Positions 45,079 through 55,891 of a stretch of DNA of 59,729 nt are shown here, piece by piece (position 1 is the first letter of the stretch; each line of letters opens with the position of its first letter). The stretch lies in NCBI RefSeq assembly GCF_902826555.1, contig NZ_CADEFI010000018.1:5680-65408 (forward strand). The letters are read 5' to 3'. Source of the DNA: an uncultured Hyphomicrobium sp. GTDB taxonomy: Bacteria > Pseudomonadota > Alphaproteobacteria > Rhizobiales > Hyphomicrobiaceae. A program made the translations under genes and the position numbers. The notes beneath the pieces are model-generated. The model did no database searches and was not told the origin of the DNA. It was given only the letters and a program-made list of their open reading frames with translations.

Positions 45079-47247
45079 ATGGATCACGACGAACAGGCTC
45101 TTCCTATCGGCACCGTCCTCGTCGACGAGTATCGCATCGACGGCATTCTTGGCGCCGGCGGTTTCGGCATCACGTATCGAGCGCGCGATGTAAAGCTCGA
45201 CGTGGATGTGGCCATCAAGGAGTACTTTCCACGCGATTTCGCGAGCCGGTCCCGGACCGTTACGGTGGGGCCGCGCTCGAAAACAGACGTCGATCCCTTC
45301 AACTGGGGACTCTCGCAATTCATCGAGGAGGCCCGGCGGCTCGCGCGCCTGCAGCATCCCAACATCGTGCGCTGCATGCGCTATTTCGAGGCCAACGACA
45401 CCGGTTACTTCGTGATGACCTTCGAGGAAGGGCGCACGCTCGAGAAGTACTTCGCGCGGCCACCGCAGCAGAGCGAGCTCGATGTCTTGCTCAATCCGCT
45501 GCTCAACGCCCTCGAGGCGCTGCATGCGGCCGGCATCTATCATCGCGACATCTCGCCGGACAATATCCTGGTGCGCGATGACGACAGTCCGGTGCTCATC
45601 GATTTCGGTGCGAGCCGGCAAGCCATGGCGCGGCGCACGCAGACGGTGGCGGCGATCGTCAAGCCGGGCTTCTCGCCTATCGAGCAGTATGACCGCGAGA
45701 CGGGCCAGCAGGGCGCATGGTCGGACATCTACGCGCTCGGCGCGACGATCTACAGCGTGATCGCGGGTGGGCCGCCGCCGGATGCGCTGTCGCGGGTCAG
45801 AAACGATTCGTATGTGCCGGCGCGCGAGGCCGCACGGGGCGCTTATCGCAGCGATTTTCTCGACGCCATCGATTGGGCGTTGCAGCCGGATCCGGACGAT
45901 CGTCCGGTGACGATCCGCGAGTGGCGCCGCAAACTCCTGCCGAACACCAGCGGTGCGCGCGGCGTCACAGCCATGACGAAGTTCGAGCCGGCGGTGGGGA
46001 ACGCGAAGGCTTTCGCGACCAACCTGCTCGGCAAGGGAAAAGGGTCGAAGGGCCAGGGGGGCAAGTCCCCGGACGGGGGCGGTCTGCGTTGGCCGGACTA
46101 TGTTCTGCGCGGCGCGGCGCTGGTGATGCTCGGCGTTTTTCTTGTCCGCAGCTTTTCCTCCAAGGATGACGATCCGGTGAAGAACCTGACGTCGCCGCTT
46201 CCGGTTGCCATCAACGATTCCGCCGAGCGCAATCTGCCGATCCTGGCGAGCGACGGCGAGAAGGTGTGGTCGAAGGTGGAGCTCGTGCTGCGCCGGCTCG
46301 GGCATGTGCGTGGCGGGGGGAGTGCGACGCTGTCCGAGATCCGGACCGGCCTCAAGAGCTATCAACATGCGATCGGCTGGCCGGAGACGGGTGTGCTCAA
46401 TCAGGAGCTCCTCAATCGCGTTCTGGACGAGAGCGTCGAGCTCGATCCCTATTCCGTTCCGGGCTCCACCGTCTACGGGCGATGGTTTCTCGAGCGCACC
46501 GACGAGTTCTGCCGCGTGACATCGGGTGCGACACGTATCGAGGGGCGGTCGCTCGCCACCGAACGCCCGACCCTGAGGATCAGGGCCGATCGGTCAACGA
46601 CGGATGCGTCCATCGACGTGGCGTTCACGAGGCCGGAACTGTTCGATACCGGCAAGCCCATGAGCCTCAGCGGCGACGGCCCGCACTACATGCTGAAGAC
46701 TGACGGCAAAGATGTCTTCATGGACAACGACGCGCGCGATCCCTTGCGGATGATGCGGGCGCACAAGGGGGAGGTGTCGGTCTACGGCACCTCGGCGCTC
46801 GGGGGGACGCTCAGGATCAGCTTCTCCTCAGATGGGTTCGAGGAAGCATTCCGTGCACTTGGCGCGGAGTGTGGCGACCGTTTCCTGTACTGGATCGACA
46901 ACTGGGGCGCGGTGGCGAAGGATTCCGGCGCGACCGTGTGGCATGCCGTGGGCTACGGCACCGAGGATGACGCCAAGGCGGCGGCGCTCGAGCGCTGCAA
47001 GTCGAAGACGGAATCCGGCGACTGCAAGGACTACACCAGCTTCCGCGAGCAGTGCTGGGCAATCACGACCGGCGAGATCCGCAAGGACGACTGGGCGGAA
47101 GGAACCGGCACGGATGCCTCCATCGACACTGCCAAGAGCCTGGCATTGGACGACTGCGCGAAAAACGGCGGGCGCAACTGCGAGATGGTGATGCACATCT
47201 GCTCGGACGGATCCAACGAGTGGCACTCGACGGATGAGCAGCAATAG
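45079..47247 (+). CDS. Receptor-like Ser/Thr protein kinase with periplasmic sensor region
   Basis: 722 residues. The kinase domain (about 15-290) has GAGGFG (25-30), Lys47 in VAIKEYFP, Glu84, HRDISPDN (Asp157) and DFG (175-177), all needed for catalysis. A membrane helix lies near 340-360. The periplasmic part holds a peptidoglycan-binding-like stretch (about 395-450; LRRLGHVRGGGSA through GWPETGVLNQELLN), a Cys-containing beta domain (about 460-600) and a C-terminal DUF4189-like domain with DDAKAAALERCKSK and CWAITTG. Its domain order mirrors the upstream protease-FHA protein. Confidence 0.87.
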   Translation: MDHDEQALPIGTVLVDEYRIDGILGAGGFGITYRARDVKLDVDVAIKEYFPRDFASRSRTVTVGPRSKTDVDPFNWGLSQFIEEARRLARLQHPNIVRCMRYFEANDTGYFVMTFEEGRTLEKYFARPPQQSELDVLLNPLLNALEALHAAGIYHRDISPDNILVRDDDSPVLIDFGASRQAMARRTQTVAAIVKPGFSPIEQYDRETGQQGAWSDIYALGATIYSVIAGGPPPDALSRVRNDSYVPAREAARGAYRSDFLDAIDWALQPDPDDRPVTIREWRRKLLPNTSGARGVTAMTKFEPAVGNAKAFATNLLGKGKGSKGQGGKSPDGGGLRWPDYVLRGAALVMLGVFLVRSFSSKDDDPVKNLTSPLPVAINDSAERNLPILASDGEKVWSKVELVLRRLGHVRGGGSATLSEIRTGLKSYQHAIGWPETGVLNQELLNRVLDESVELDPYSVPGSTVYGRWFLERTDEFCRVTSGATRIEGRSLATERPTLRIRADRSTTDASIDVAFTRPELFDTGKPMSLSGDGPHYMLKTDGKDVFMDNDARDPLRMMRAHKGEVSVYGTSALGGTLRISFSSDGFEEAFRALGAECGDRFLYWIDNWGAVAKDSGATVWHAVGYGTEDDAKAAALERCKSKTESGDCKDYTSFREQCWAITTGEIRKDDWAEGTGTDASIDTAKSLALDDCAKNGGRNCEMVMHICSDGSNEWHSTDEQQ

Positions 47248-47259
47248 CGCTGTCGCCGG

Positions 47260-48552
47260 TTATTCGGCGGCGGGTGGCGTCGCCTCGCGCTTGGCGCCGA
47301 CGCCGAAGCGGCGCTCGATGTAGTCTTCGACGATGACCTTGAATTCGGCGGCGATGTTGGGACCGCGCAGGGTCATGGCTTTCTTGCCGTCGATGAAGAC
47401 CGGTGCGGCCGGGCTCTCGCCGGTTCCCGGCAACGAGATGCCGATGTCGGCGTGCTTGCTCTCGCCAGGTCCATTCACGATGCAACCCATGACGGCGAAG
47501 TTCAGCGTCTCGACGCCGGGGTAGCGCGTCTTCCAGTCCGGCATGCGCTCGCGGATCATGGTTTCGACGTCGCGGGCCAGCTCCTGGAACACGGTCGAGG
47601 TGGTGCGGCCGCAGCCGGGGCAGGCGGCGACCACCGGGACGAAGGAGCGGAAGCCCATGGTTTGCAGGATTTCCTGGCCGACCTTGACCTCGAGCGTGCG
47701 ATCTCCGCCGGGTTCCGGCGTGAGGGAAATGCGAATGGTATCGCCGATGCCCTCCTGCAGCAGGACGCCCAAGGCGGCGGTCGATGCGACGATGCCCTTC
47801 GAGCCCATGCCGGCTTCCGTCAGGCCCAAGTGCAGCGCGTAGCGGCAACGCTCGGCGAGCATGCGGTAGACGGCAATGAGATCCTGCACGGCGGAAACCT
47901 TGGCCGAGAGAATGATCTTGTCGGCGCCGAGGCCGAGCTTTTCCGCCAGCTCGGCCGAGAGGAGCGCGGATTGCACGATGGCCTCGTGCATGACCTGACG
48001 CGCGTCCTTGGGGGCGGCGGACGCCGCGTTCTCGTCCATCAGCCGCGTCAAGAGGTCCTGATCGAGGGAGCCCCAGTTGACGCCGATGCGAACCGGCTTC
48101 GCATGTTTGAGCGCGATGTCGATGATGTCGGCGAACTGGCGGTCCTTCTTGTCTTTGAAGCCGACGTTGCCGGGGTTGATGCGGTACTTGTCGAGCGCTT
48201 CCGCGCAGGCGGGGTTCTCGGCCAGGAGCTTGTGGCCGATATAGTGGAAATCGCCCACGAGGGGGACGTGCACGCCGCGCTTCAGAAGCTGATCGCGGAT
48301 GTGCGGGACCGCCTTGGCGGCCTCGTCGCGGTCGACGGTAATGCGCACGAGTTCGCTGCCGGTGCGGGCCAGCGCCGCGACCTGGGTTACGGTGGCGGCG
48401 ATGTCGGCGGTATCGGTGTTGGTCATCGACTGGACGACAACCGGGGCCGAGCCGCCGACGATCACGCCGGCCACGTCCACCGGGACCGACCAGCGGCGTG
48501 GGGCAATCGCGGCATCTGAGGCGTCAGTCATCGGGTCATCGTCCAGGGCCAT
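47260..48552 (-). CDS. ispG: 4-hydroxy-3-methylbut-2-en-1-yl diphosphate synthase
   Basis: 430 residues; penultimate step of the MEP isoprenoid pathway. The [4Fe-4S] cysteines are in CPGCGRTTS and GCIVNGPGE. Other hallmarks are [26 protein letters not shown] and LHLGLTEAG. The start MALDDDPM is preferred; a second Met lies seven codons in (48531), and neither has a perfect ribosome-binding site. A long open frame upstream is not family sequence. It is convergent with the kinase gene, 12 bp apart. Confidence 0.95.
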   Translation of the reverse strand: MALDDDPMTDASDAAIAPRRWSVPVDVAGVIVGGSAPVVVQSMTNTDTADIAATVTQVAALARTGSELVRITVDRDEAAKAVPHIRDQLLKRGVHVPLVGDFHYIGHKLLAENPACAEALDKYRINPGNVGFKDKKDRQFADIIDIALKHAKPVRIGVNWGSLDQDLLTRLMDENAASAAPKDARQVMHEAIVQSALLSAELAEKLGLGADKIILSAKVSAVQDLIAVYRMLAERCRYALHLGLTEAGMGSKGIVASTAALGVLLQEGIGDTIRISLTPEPGGDRTLEVKVGQEILQTMGFRSFVPVVAACPGCGRTTSTVFQELARDVETMIRERMPDWKTRYPGVETLNFAVMGCIVNGPGESKHADIGISLPGTGESPAAPVFIDGKKAMTLRGPNIAAEFKVIVEDYIERRFGVGAKREATPPAAE

Positions 48553-48596
48553 GCCTTCATGTAGCGGAGGTTCGAGACATCTGCCAGCGGGGTGCG

Positions 48597-49392
48597 TCAG
48601 GAACTCTTGGCGAGTGCTGCGGAAGCGACCGAAATACCGGCAATCACGGCCATGAAGAGCACGATGGATGGGCCGCCGGGCACGTCGAAGTTGAGCGAGA
48701 GGGCGATGCCCAGGACGACGCTCAGGGCGGCGATGGCGGCGGCCAGGACGGCCATGCGCTCCGGCGTCGAGGACAACGGACGGGCTGCGACCGCCGGCAC
48801 GATCAGAAAAGCGATCACCAGCAGCGCGCCCACGATCTTGATGGCGATGGCGATGGTGAGCGACAGGAGGACGATGAAAACGCCCTTTACGATGTCGCGC
48901 GGCACGCCTTCGGCGGAGGCGAGTTCCTCGTGCACGGCGAGGCGCAGCATCGGTTGCCAGAGCTTGGTCAGCACGGCGAGCACCAGCGCGCCGCCGCCGT
49001 AGACCCACAGCAGGTCGGTCGCCGTGACAGCGAAGATGTCGCCGAAGAGGTAGCTCATGAGGTCGACGGCGGGGCCCTTGAGGCTCAGCGTGGCAATGAC
49101 GCCGAGCGCGAGGGCACCGTGGTGCATGAGGCCCAGAATGGCGTCGAGCGGCACGATCTTCTGACGCGAGAGCAGGATCAGAAGCGCGGCAACGGCGAGT
49201 GTCACGAGGATCACGGGTGCGGTGATGTCGATGCCGAGAAAGAGACCGAGTGCGATGCCGATGAGGCTCGCTTGCGAGACGGTCTCGCCGAAATAGGACA
49301 TGCGATTCCAGATGACGAGCGAGCCCAACGGCGCAGCGACGACGGCGAGCGCCAGCGAGGCTGCGAGCGCGCGCAGGAGAAACGGCTCGAGG

Positions 49393-49400
<8 letters not shown>
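48597..49400 (-). CDS. znuB: Zinc ABC transporter permease ZnuB
   Basis: 267 residues, about eight helices, the ABC-3 permease family. Typical features are [39 protein letters not shown] and [20 protein letters not shown]. It pairs with ZnuC for high-affinity Zn uptake. The GTG start overlaps znuC by 8 bases, so translation is coupled. The substrate-binding gene znuA is not in the window. Confidence 0.93.
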
Positions 49401-50295
<895 letters not shown>

Positions 50296-50308
50296 GCGAG
50301 GAGCAGCC

Positions 50309-50818
50309 TTATCCTTTGCCTTCCGCTTTGCAGCGCGGGCAGATGCCTTGAACCTCGACGAATTTAACACGGGGCGTGAAGCTGGCGCCATTGGCTGCTT
50401 CGCCGATCAGGTCGAAGATGTGCTGGCCGTCCACCTCGCCCACGGCGCCGCATTTCTCGCAGGAGAGGAACAGCGGACGGCGCCCGGTGCGATGATCCAT
50501 GCGGCGGCAGGCGAAGAAGGCGTTCTTGCTTTCGAGGCGATGGATAACGCCCGCTTCAAGCAAGGCATCGATGGCGCGATAGATCGAGATAGGGGCTACG
50601 CGGGTGCCTTTATCGGCGAGGCGGGCCAGGATCTCATAGGCGCCGATGGATGCATAGGTTGCCGCAATCTCCTCGTAGACCATCTGGCGCAGCTTGGTGA
50701 AGCGCAGGTTCTTGGCCGCGAACTCCTCGCTCGCGCGCTCGACCGCTTTCGCAAGGCGCTTGCCGTCGTTCTTTTTGTCCGGGGGCGGGAAAGCGGATCG
50801 GGTGGCGACGTCCGACAT
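50309..50818 (-). CDS. zur: Zinc uptake regulator Zur (Fur family)
   Basis: 169 residues. The winged-helix part includes LRFTKLRQMVYEEIAATYAS and PISIYRAIDALLEAGVIHRL. The structural zinc site is CEKCG with a second pair GICPRCKAEG, and the HHH-type sensor region is around FFACRRMDHRTGRR. It precedes znuCB on the same strand, which identifies it as Zur rather than Fur. ATG with GAAGG upstream is preferred over a TTG ten codons earlier, which lies in a dyad. Confidence 0.92.
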   Translation of the reverse strand: MSDVATRSAFPPPDKKNDGKRLAKAVERASEEFAAKNLRFTKLRQMVYEEIAATYASIGAYEILARLADKGTRVAPISIYRAIDALLEAGVIHRLESKNAFFACRRMDHRTGRRPLFLSCEKCGAVGEVDGQHIFDLIGEAANGASFTPRVKFVEVQGICPRCKAEGKG

Positions 50819-50831
50819 CGGGAGCCTTCGC

Positions 50832-50849
50832 GTTGCTGCGTTTCGCAAC
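50832..50849. promoter_or_regulatory. Inverted repeat before zur, possible operator
   Basis: GTTGC-N8-GCAAC lies 14 bp upstream of the zur ATG. Its size resembles a Fur-family operator, but it does not match the AT-rich Zur box I remember, so its role is unproven. It may instead be an mRNA hairpin near the ribosome-binding site. Confidence 0.3.
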
Positions 50850-51083
50850 AGAATATCATGGCGTTTCCCGCTGCCTAGAGGAATCGCATGGGAGGCTTTC
50901 CCGTCCGTTGAATTGCTTGTGATCAGAAGTGTAAATCATAGGCCTGCCAGGCCTCGGTGCGTGTATAGCAGCAGTATTGCGCAATCCCGCATTTTGCCAT
51001 GTTTCTGTAGTTACTAGCATCATTGCGCGTCCTACGGGCTTAGGGCCGAGCGCGTTTTGTGATCGTGACCGCGTTTTTCGCTC

Positions 51084-52253
51084 ATGACTGTGCCGTCCTC
51101 CTATATCATCGCCGCCCGGCGCTCGGCTCTTGGGCGAATCGGCGGTTTGCACCGCAATCGGCGTGTTGGAGATCTTTCCGGCCCGGTCGTTCTTGCTGCG
51201 CTCGAAGACGCTGGAATTGCGCCGTCGGACGTTGACGAACTCATCGTCGGCAATGCGTCGGAAGGCGGAAACCCCGCCCGGCTCATCTCCCTGGCCGCCG
51301 GTCTGCCGGAAACGGTGGCTTCCCACTCCATCGACCGTCAGTGCGCTTCCGGTCTCGACGCCATTATCGCGGCAGTGCGGCTGGTGCAGGGGGGAGAGGC
51401 GGACGTGGTGGTGGCGGGCGGCGCGGAATCGATCTCGACGGCGCCATGGCGCATCGCAAAGCCGCGCAGCCTTTATCAGCTTCCGCATTTTTTGCGCGTG
51501 GAGCCGTCGAACATGGATGTCCCCGACGAAGCGGCGCCGTTCGAATCCTCGGAGCTGCTGCCCAAGCGCCTCGGTATCAGCCGCGCGCGTCAGGACGCCG
51601 TAGCCATGCAATCCTTCCTCAAAGCGGAAGCCGCCCGCGCGTCGCGCCGGTTCATCGGCGAGATCGTGCCATTCAAGGGAAACTCCGAGGAAGCGCGCGA
51701 TCAGAGCGCCACCAGCCCGGAGATGGACGATCTCGAGGACATGGTGCCTTTCGTGCCGCCGCACGGGACGCTCACACCCGGAAATACCAGCAGCCTGCAT
51801 GACGGCGCAGCGTTCGTCGTGGTTGTGAGCGAGACGGCGTGGCGGGCAAGAGGCAAGCCTCCGGCGCTGCGGCTCATCTCGACTGCGGCCTTGGGCGTGA
51901 CGCCCGACAAAGACGCCGAGGCGCCGATCGAGGCCATGCGCAAGCTCTATGGCCGGCTCAACGGATTCAAACGGGATGAGATCGATGTGTTCGAGCTGAG
52001 TGAGAGTTCGGCAGCACAAGAGATTGCTTTGGCGGAGCTGCTCAAGGTCGATCCGGCTAAAATCAACCCCGACGGCGGTGCCATCGCGCGTGGGCATCCG
52101 CTGGGGGCTGCAGGAGCTGTGCTGGTCGTGCGGCTCTTCTCGCGCCTCGTGCGTAGGGCCGATCCCAAGGCCAAGGGAGAACGCTACGGCGTGGCAACGC
52201 TGGGCGCCGTCGGCGGTCTCGGACTGGCGGCGCTGTTCGAAGCGGTGCGCTAG
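51084..52253 (+). CDS. Thiolase-family protein with altered catalytic residues
   Basis: 389 residues. The fold is thiolase: nucleophile Cys87 in SIDRQCASGLDA and GHPLGAAGA with His338 are intact. But the second catalytic Cys (LCIGGG in PhaA) aligns with Gly374 in ATLGAVGGLG, and the NEAFAAQ motif reads SESSAAQ. So the acid/base Cys is missing, and classic thiolase chemistry is doubtful. It may be a condensing enzyme, a thioesterase-like enzyme or a regulatory paralogue. It is divergent from zur. The weak ribosome-binding site makes the start tentative. Confidence 0.85.
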   Translation: MTVPSSYIIAARRSALGRIGGLHRNRRVGDLSGPVVLAALEDAGIAPSDVDELIVGNASEGGNPARLISLAAGLPETVASHSIDRQCASGLDAIIAAVRLVQGGEADVVVAGGAESISTAPWRIAKPRSLYQLPHFLRVEPSNMDVPDEAAPFESSELLPKRLGISRARQDAVAMQSFLKAEAARASRRFIGEIVPFKGNSEEARDQSATSPEMDDLEDMVPFVPPHGTLTPGNTSSLHDGAAFVVVVSETAWRARGKPPALRLISTAALGVTPDKDAEAPIEAMRKLYGRLNGFKRDEIDVFELSESSAAQEIALAELLKVDPAKINPDGGAIARGHPLGAAGAVLVVRLFSRLVRRADPKAKGERYGVATLGAVGGLGLAALFEAVR

Positions 52254-52434
52254 CTGCTCGGCGTCGCGACGGATCGCGGCAGAATGCTCCGTTTGTTAAC
52301 GATGACATTAAATCGCCGTCATGTGCTTCACTCGCCGTAATCCCGCCGCGATGAAGCCCGGGAATGGCGGCATATGTGCATAAGGGCGCTTTGCGCCCGC
52401 GCTCCGCCAATCGAGCGTCAGAGGGAAACGAGCA

Positions 52435-55400
52435 ATGGGCTTTGACGTCAAGGCCGCGGCAGACGGAGTCGTCCAGTCGCTTCCGGCACTTCCGAACATC
52501 ACCCAGGATCTGTCGGCGCCGCAGGCGGCGAACTGGATCATGATGGGTCTTGTCGTGCTCGCGGTCGCGAGCGTGCTGGTGCGGCTTCTGCCCAAGGTCT
52601 GGGCCGCTGCTGAGAAGACGATGCTGACCAACTGGCGCCTGGCGCTGATCGGCGGGTCCGCGTTGCTGCTGTCGCTCGCCGGTGGATGGACCACCTGGGA
52701 CGGCATGCGGAACTTCACGGGCGAGTCGGTGCTCTCGGCGATGTTCACGTTCGGCATCCACGGCGTGATGCTCATCGTCGCGTGGCTGATCGGCGAGAGC
52801 TTCGCTACCGGCATGAACCAGGTGCGCGGCCGTCACGGGCGTACGGTCAGCGCGCCGCTGGTTGCGCTTTCGGTGCTTGGCGGCGGGTTGGTTCTGGTGG
52901 CGTTGGCGATTGCCATCATCCATGCCGGCGTTTCCAACGACCAGCTTCTCTACGGCTTTGCCGGTGCGGGCGCTTTGCTGCTCGCCGTCTCGGCGCTGCT
53001 CATGTTTTCCAAGAGCGACGTCATCCAGCCTTACGCGCAAGGCATTCGCATCATCGCCAAGAACGCCATGCTGTGGGTCATGTTTCTGGCTTGCATGGCG
53101 ACGAGCGTGTTCTTCTCGTTCGATAGCCGTTTCAACGTGATCTTTCCCAAGGACCAGCGCGAGCGCGCGGCCGAGATCCGCACCAAGAACCAAGTTGCAG
53201 GCGTGGTTGCCGATATCGGTGACACAATCTCGAGCCGGCGCCTGACTGAGGCGGAGCGCCTGTTCCAGAGCGAAGGCTGGCACGCCTACGAGGCGCAACT
53301 CGGCAATCTCTCCAAGGCATCGGAAGGCGCGGAAGCGGAAATCGAGGCGCATTTCACGCGCCAGATGGAGGCGCATCGGTCTGCCATCGCCCAGCAGCAG
53401 GAGCGGATGGCGACGGCGACCAGCGGTCAGGCCGGACTTGTCGGCAAGAAGGCGGCGCTGACGGACGAGCTGTCACGGCTCAAGGCCGACCGGCCGGGGC
53501 TTGCGGCCGAGCTTGCCGGCAAGAAAGGCGAGCTCGACGGTCGTGCCAAGGAGGTCGATGCCAAGCGCGTCGAGGCCATGGCCGAGGACAAGGGTGTGGA
53601 AGGCACACTCAAAGTCGGCAGGGGTCCGATCTACCGCGAGCGCATGGCTGAGCTCGGCAAGCTCAAAGACTACTACAAGATCGGCGAAGAGCGGGTGAAG
53701 GACTCGCAGAAGCGCCTGGATGCGGTCGATGCGCGAATCGCCCAGATCGAGCGCGAGCTTGCGGGCGTGGACGGCGAGCTCGCGAAACTCAAGGGTGAGG
53801 CGACGACGGCCGAGCAGCGCATTCAAGCCGCCGAGTCCTCGCAGCTCGGCCAGGAAGGCCAGAAGGTCGATCCGGCGCGGGTGCGGGCCGCGTTCGAGAA
53901 ATCGCGCGCCGAGTTCCGTCAAGATCCCTCATCCGAGCGCCTCAGCGCGCTGCACCAGTATTGCGTACAGCTCTACGATGCCATGATCAGCACCGGGGCC
54001 ACCAAGGAGAAGGTGCGCGATATCGACTGCGATCCGAAGCAGGCGGTGGAAGCGGCGGCCGTGATCTTCGGGCTCAACGCCGGCCTCAAGGCGTTCGAGG
54101 CCAACTGTGCGGGCGGCGACAAGGTGCCGACCACGGGCGGCGTGGATCCGCTGCTCGACTTCGGCCGCAGATGCCTCCGGGACTCGGGTCTTCCGAGCGC
54201 GGATTCGAATACGATGGGCGAGAAGCTGTCGGCCATCGATCTCAACCGCGATGACAAGGCCCACAACTTCGTGGTGTCGCTCAACGCGTTCCAGGACGGT
54301 AACCGGCTGGCCTATCTTGCCCTGGCGATCGCCATCGGTATCGACAGCCTGATTTTCATGACAGGTCTGTTCGGCGCGAACGCCGTGCGGTCGCCGTTGT
54401 CGGACGTGCCCTCCATGAAGGCGCGGAACTCGCAAGAACTCAACGCCATGATCGAGACGGCGCTGCTGCCCGATACGTTCCGGAAGGCTCGTCTCGTTGG
54501 CCAGGCCATGCACCCGATCGAGAATGTCGACGGCTACTCGAACGAGGTCAGGCTCGATGAACTCGATCCCGAGACGGCGGTGCAGGTTCGCGATGTCCTG
54601 AATGCGGGCGCGATCATCGGTGCCGTCCGTCGCGGCGATCGCGCCGGGCACTACCTCGTGCGCTCGGAATTGCTGGAGTTTCTCAACACGGTCATCAAGC
54701 GCGAGCTGGAGACGAACCGCGAGAGCGCCGAAGCCGGCATGAAGATCGATCAGCTCGAGGACCAGCTCGTGGTCGCTCTGCTTCCGAACGTCGGAGAGAA
54801 CTCCGAGGCGGTGCTGAGCGAGCTTACTCCGATCGATGAGGCGCGCGGTTTCACCGCGTACGTCAATCTCGATGAGGCGGCCGATGATGTGCACCCGGTG
54901 ATGCTCAACGTGCTCAATACCGGTGCCACGTTCACCCTGGTTCAACGGGACAGCAAACGCGACAGCGGCTACTTCGTGCACAAGGATCTCTACAAGACGC
55001 TGGCCCGCATTCGCGCGCGCGAGGTCGGGCGCGCCGGCTCTCGCATGGCGCGGCTCGCGTCGCCGCGGCGCGCCGATGCGCGCCAAGGAGGATCGATCAC
55101 GCCGCCGCGGCAGGCGATTGCCGACCATACGCAGCGGCTGCCTCAATCCGACGACGATAGCGAGCAGGAGCCGCCGAGCTATCTCGCGGCTCTGGTCGAA
55201 TCGCTCGGTGTGGCTCCGGAGGCGTTCACGTCGCTCAACGGGTTGGCCTTCGATGCGGCGAGCGCTGCCGGCGAAGCGATGATGGCCTTGCGGCAGAGCA
55301 ACCGGCTGCTGGAACAAGAGCTGGCCAGTCGCGATCAGCTCGAGCACGGTCGTCTCGAGCGCGTGTTCGAGCAACTCGACAACGATCTTGCTGCAGAGGA

Positions 55401-55722
55401 CGGGACCGGGCGGCAACAGCTGGTCAGCGCGTCGGCGGAGATCGACCAGTGCTGGAACGTTCTGATGCTGCTTCCCAACGGTCCGTACGAGAGCGAGCTT
55501 GCCGAAGTGATCGATCAGCTCGAGCCGGACAGCGGTGCGGGGCGACTGAGGCCTGACGAGCAAGCTCTGCTCGGCATGGCGCGGCGGATCCGGCATAGCC
55601 TGGCGTCCAATCCTCGCCGCACGGATCGGGATTGGCTCAATCTCGAATCTCAGCTTCAGCTCGTGCTGCGGACGCCCACACAGCAGGTTGCGTCCAGCGA
55701 CGCCAAGCGTGCCCTGAACTGA
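52435..55722 (+). CDS. Giant membrane and coiled-coil protein with tandem duplicated domain, function unknown
   Basis: 1095 residues. Six predicted helices near 34-52, 69-86, 101-120, 140-163, 170-191 and 211-229 are followed by a long coiled coil (about 300-470), a Cys-containing region (about 500-615), a seventh helix (about 623-645) and two consecutive copies of an unrecognised 85-residue domain (about 668-752 and 778-865). Both copies share ALLP, PI and VLNxGA, then a basic turn and a hydrophobic end. A low-complexity linker and a helical tail (about 920-1085) finish it. AGGGAAACG precedes the ATG. No family is recognised. A strong terminator follows. Confidence 0.75.
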   Translation: MGFDVKAAADGVVQSLPALPNITQDLSAPQAANWIMMGLVVLAVASVLVRLLPKVWAAAEKTMLTNWRLALIGGSALLLSLAGGWTTWDGMRNFTGESVLSAMFTFGIHGVMLIVAWLIGESFATGMNQVRGRHGRTVSAPLVALSVLGGGLVLVALAIAIIHAGVSNDQLLYGFAGAGALLLAVSALLMFSKSDVIQPYAQGIRIIAKNAMLWVMFLACMATSVFFSFDSRFNVIFPKDQRERAAEIRTKNQVAGVVADIGDTISSRRLTEAERLFQSEGWHAYEAQLGNLSKASEGAEAEIEAHFTRQMEAHRSAIAQQQERMATATSGQAGLVGKKAALTDELSRLKADRPGLAAELAGKKGELDGRAKEVDAKRVEAMAEDKGVEGTLKVGRGPIYRERMAELGKLKDYYKIGEERVKDSQKRLDAVDARIAQIERELAGVDGELAKLKGEATTAEQRIQAAESSQLGQEGQKVDPARVRAAFEKSRAEFRQDPSSERLSALHQYCVQLYDAMISTGATKEKVRDIDCDPKQAVEAAAVIFGLNAGLKAFEANCAGGDKVPTTGGVDPLLDFGRRCLRDSGLPSADSNTMGEKLSAIDLNRDDKAHNFVVSLNAFQDGNRLAYLALAIAIGIDSLIFMTGLFGANAVRSPLSDVPSMKARNSQELNAMIETALLPDTFRKARLVGQAMHPIENVDGYSNEVRLDELDPETAVQVRDVLNAGAIIGAVRRGDRAGHYLVRSELLEFLNTVIKRELETNRESAEAGMKIDQLEDQLVVALLPNVGENSEAVLSELTPIDEARGFTAYVNLDEAADDVHPVMLNVLNTGATFTLVQRDSKRDSGYFVHKDLYKTLARIRAREVGRAGSRMARLASPRRADARQGGSITPPRQAIADHTQRLPQSDDDSEQEPPSYLAALVESLGVAPEAFTSLNGLAFDAASAAGEAMMALRQSNRLLEQELASRDQLEHGRLERVFEQLDNDLAAEDGTGRQQLVSASAEIDQCWNVLMLLPNGPYESELAEVIDQLEPDSGAGRLRPDEQALLGMARRIRHSLASNPRRTDRDWLNLESQLQLVLRTPTQQVASSDAKRALN

Positions 55723-55744
55723 CAAGCAGACGATCGCCTTCCGT

Positions 55745-55791
55745 AAAAGCCCGCGTGGCGCGCCAGCCTCACGCGGGCTTTTCTTTTTTTT
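55745..55791 (+). terminator. Rho-independent terminator after the 1095-residue protein
   Basis: A perfect 13-bp stem (AAAAGCCCGCGTG and its complement) with a 12-nt loop, followed by CTTTTTTTTT. It starts 22 bases after the stop codon and separates this gene from the VWA gene. Confidence 0.93.
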
Positions 55792-55891
55792 GCCATGGGG
55801 CCTGCGCGGTTCCGACACGACTTTCGCACTCTTCCGCCGTGGGACGAATTTATTCTCCGCGCTTCTGATTTTTTATTTCGAGGAGATTCCC

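Noticed and set aside
52290-52320. CtrA-like TTAA pair before the 1095-residue gene
   Set aside because: The spacing between the two TTAA half-sites is 8, not the 7 of the CtrA motif, so I do not call it.
53929-55818. Minus-strand frame of 629 codons opposite the 1095-residue gene
   Set aside because: Arg-rich antisense translation with no ribosome-binding site; the plus-strand gene has clear domains.
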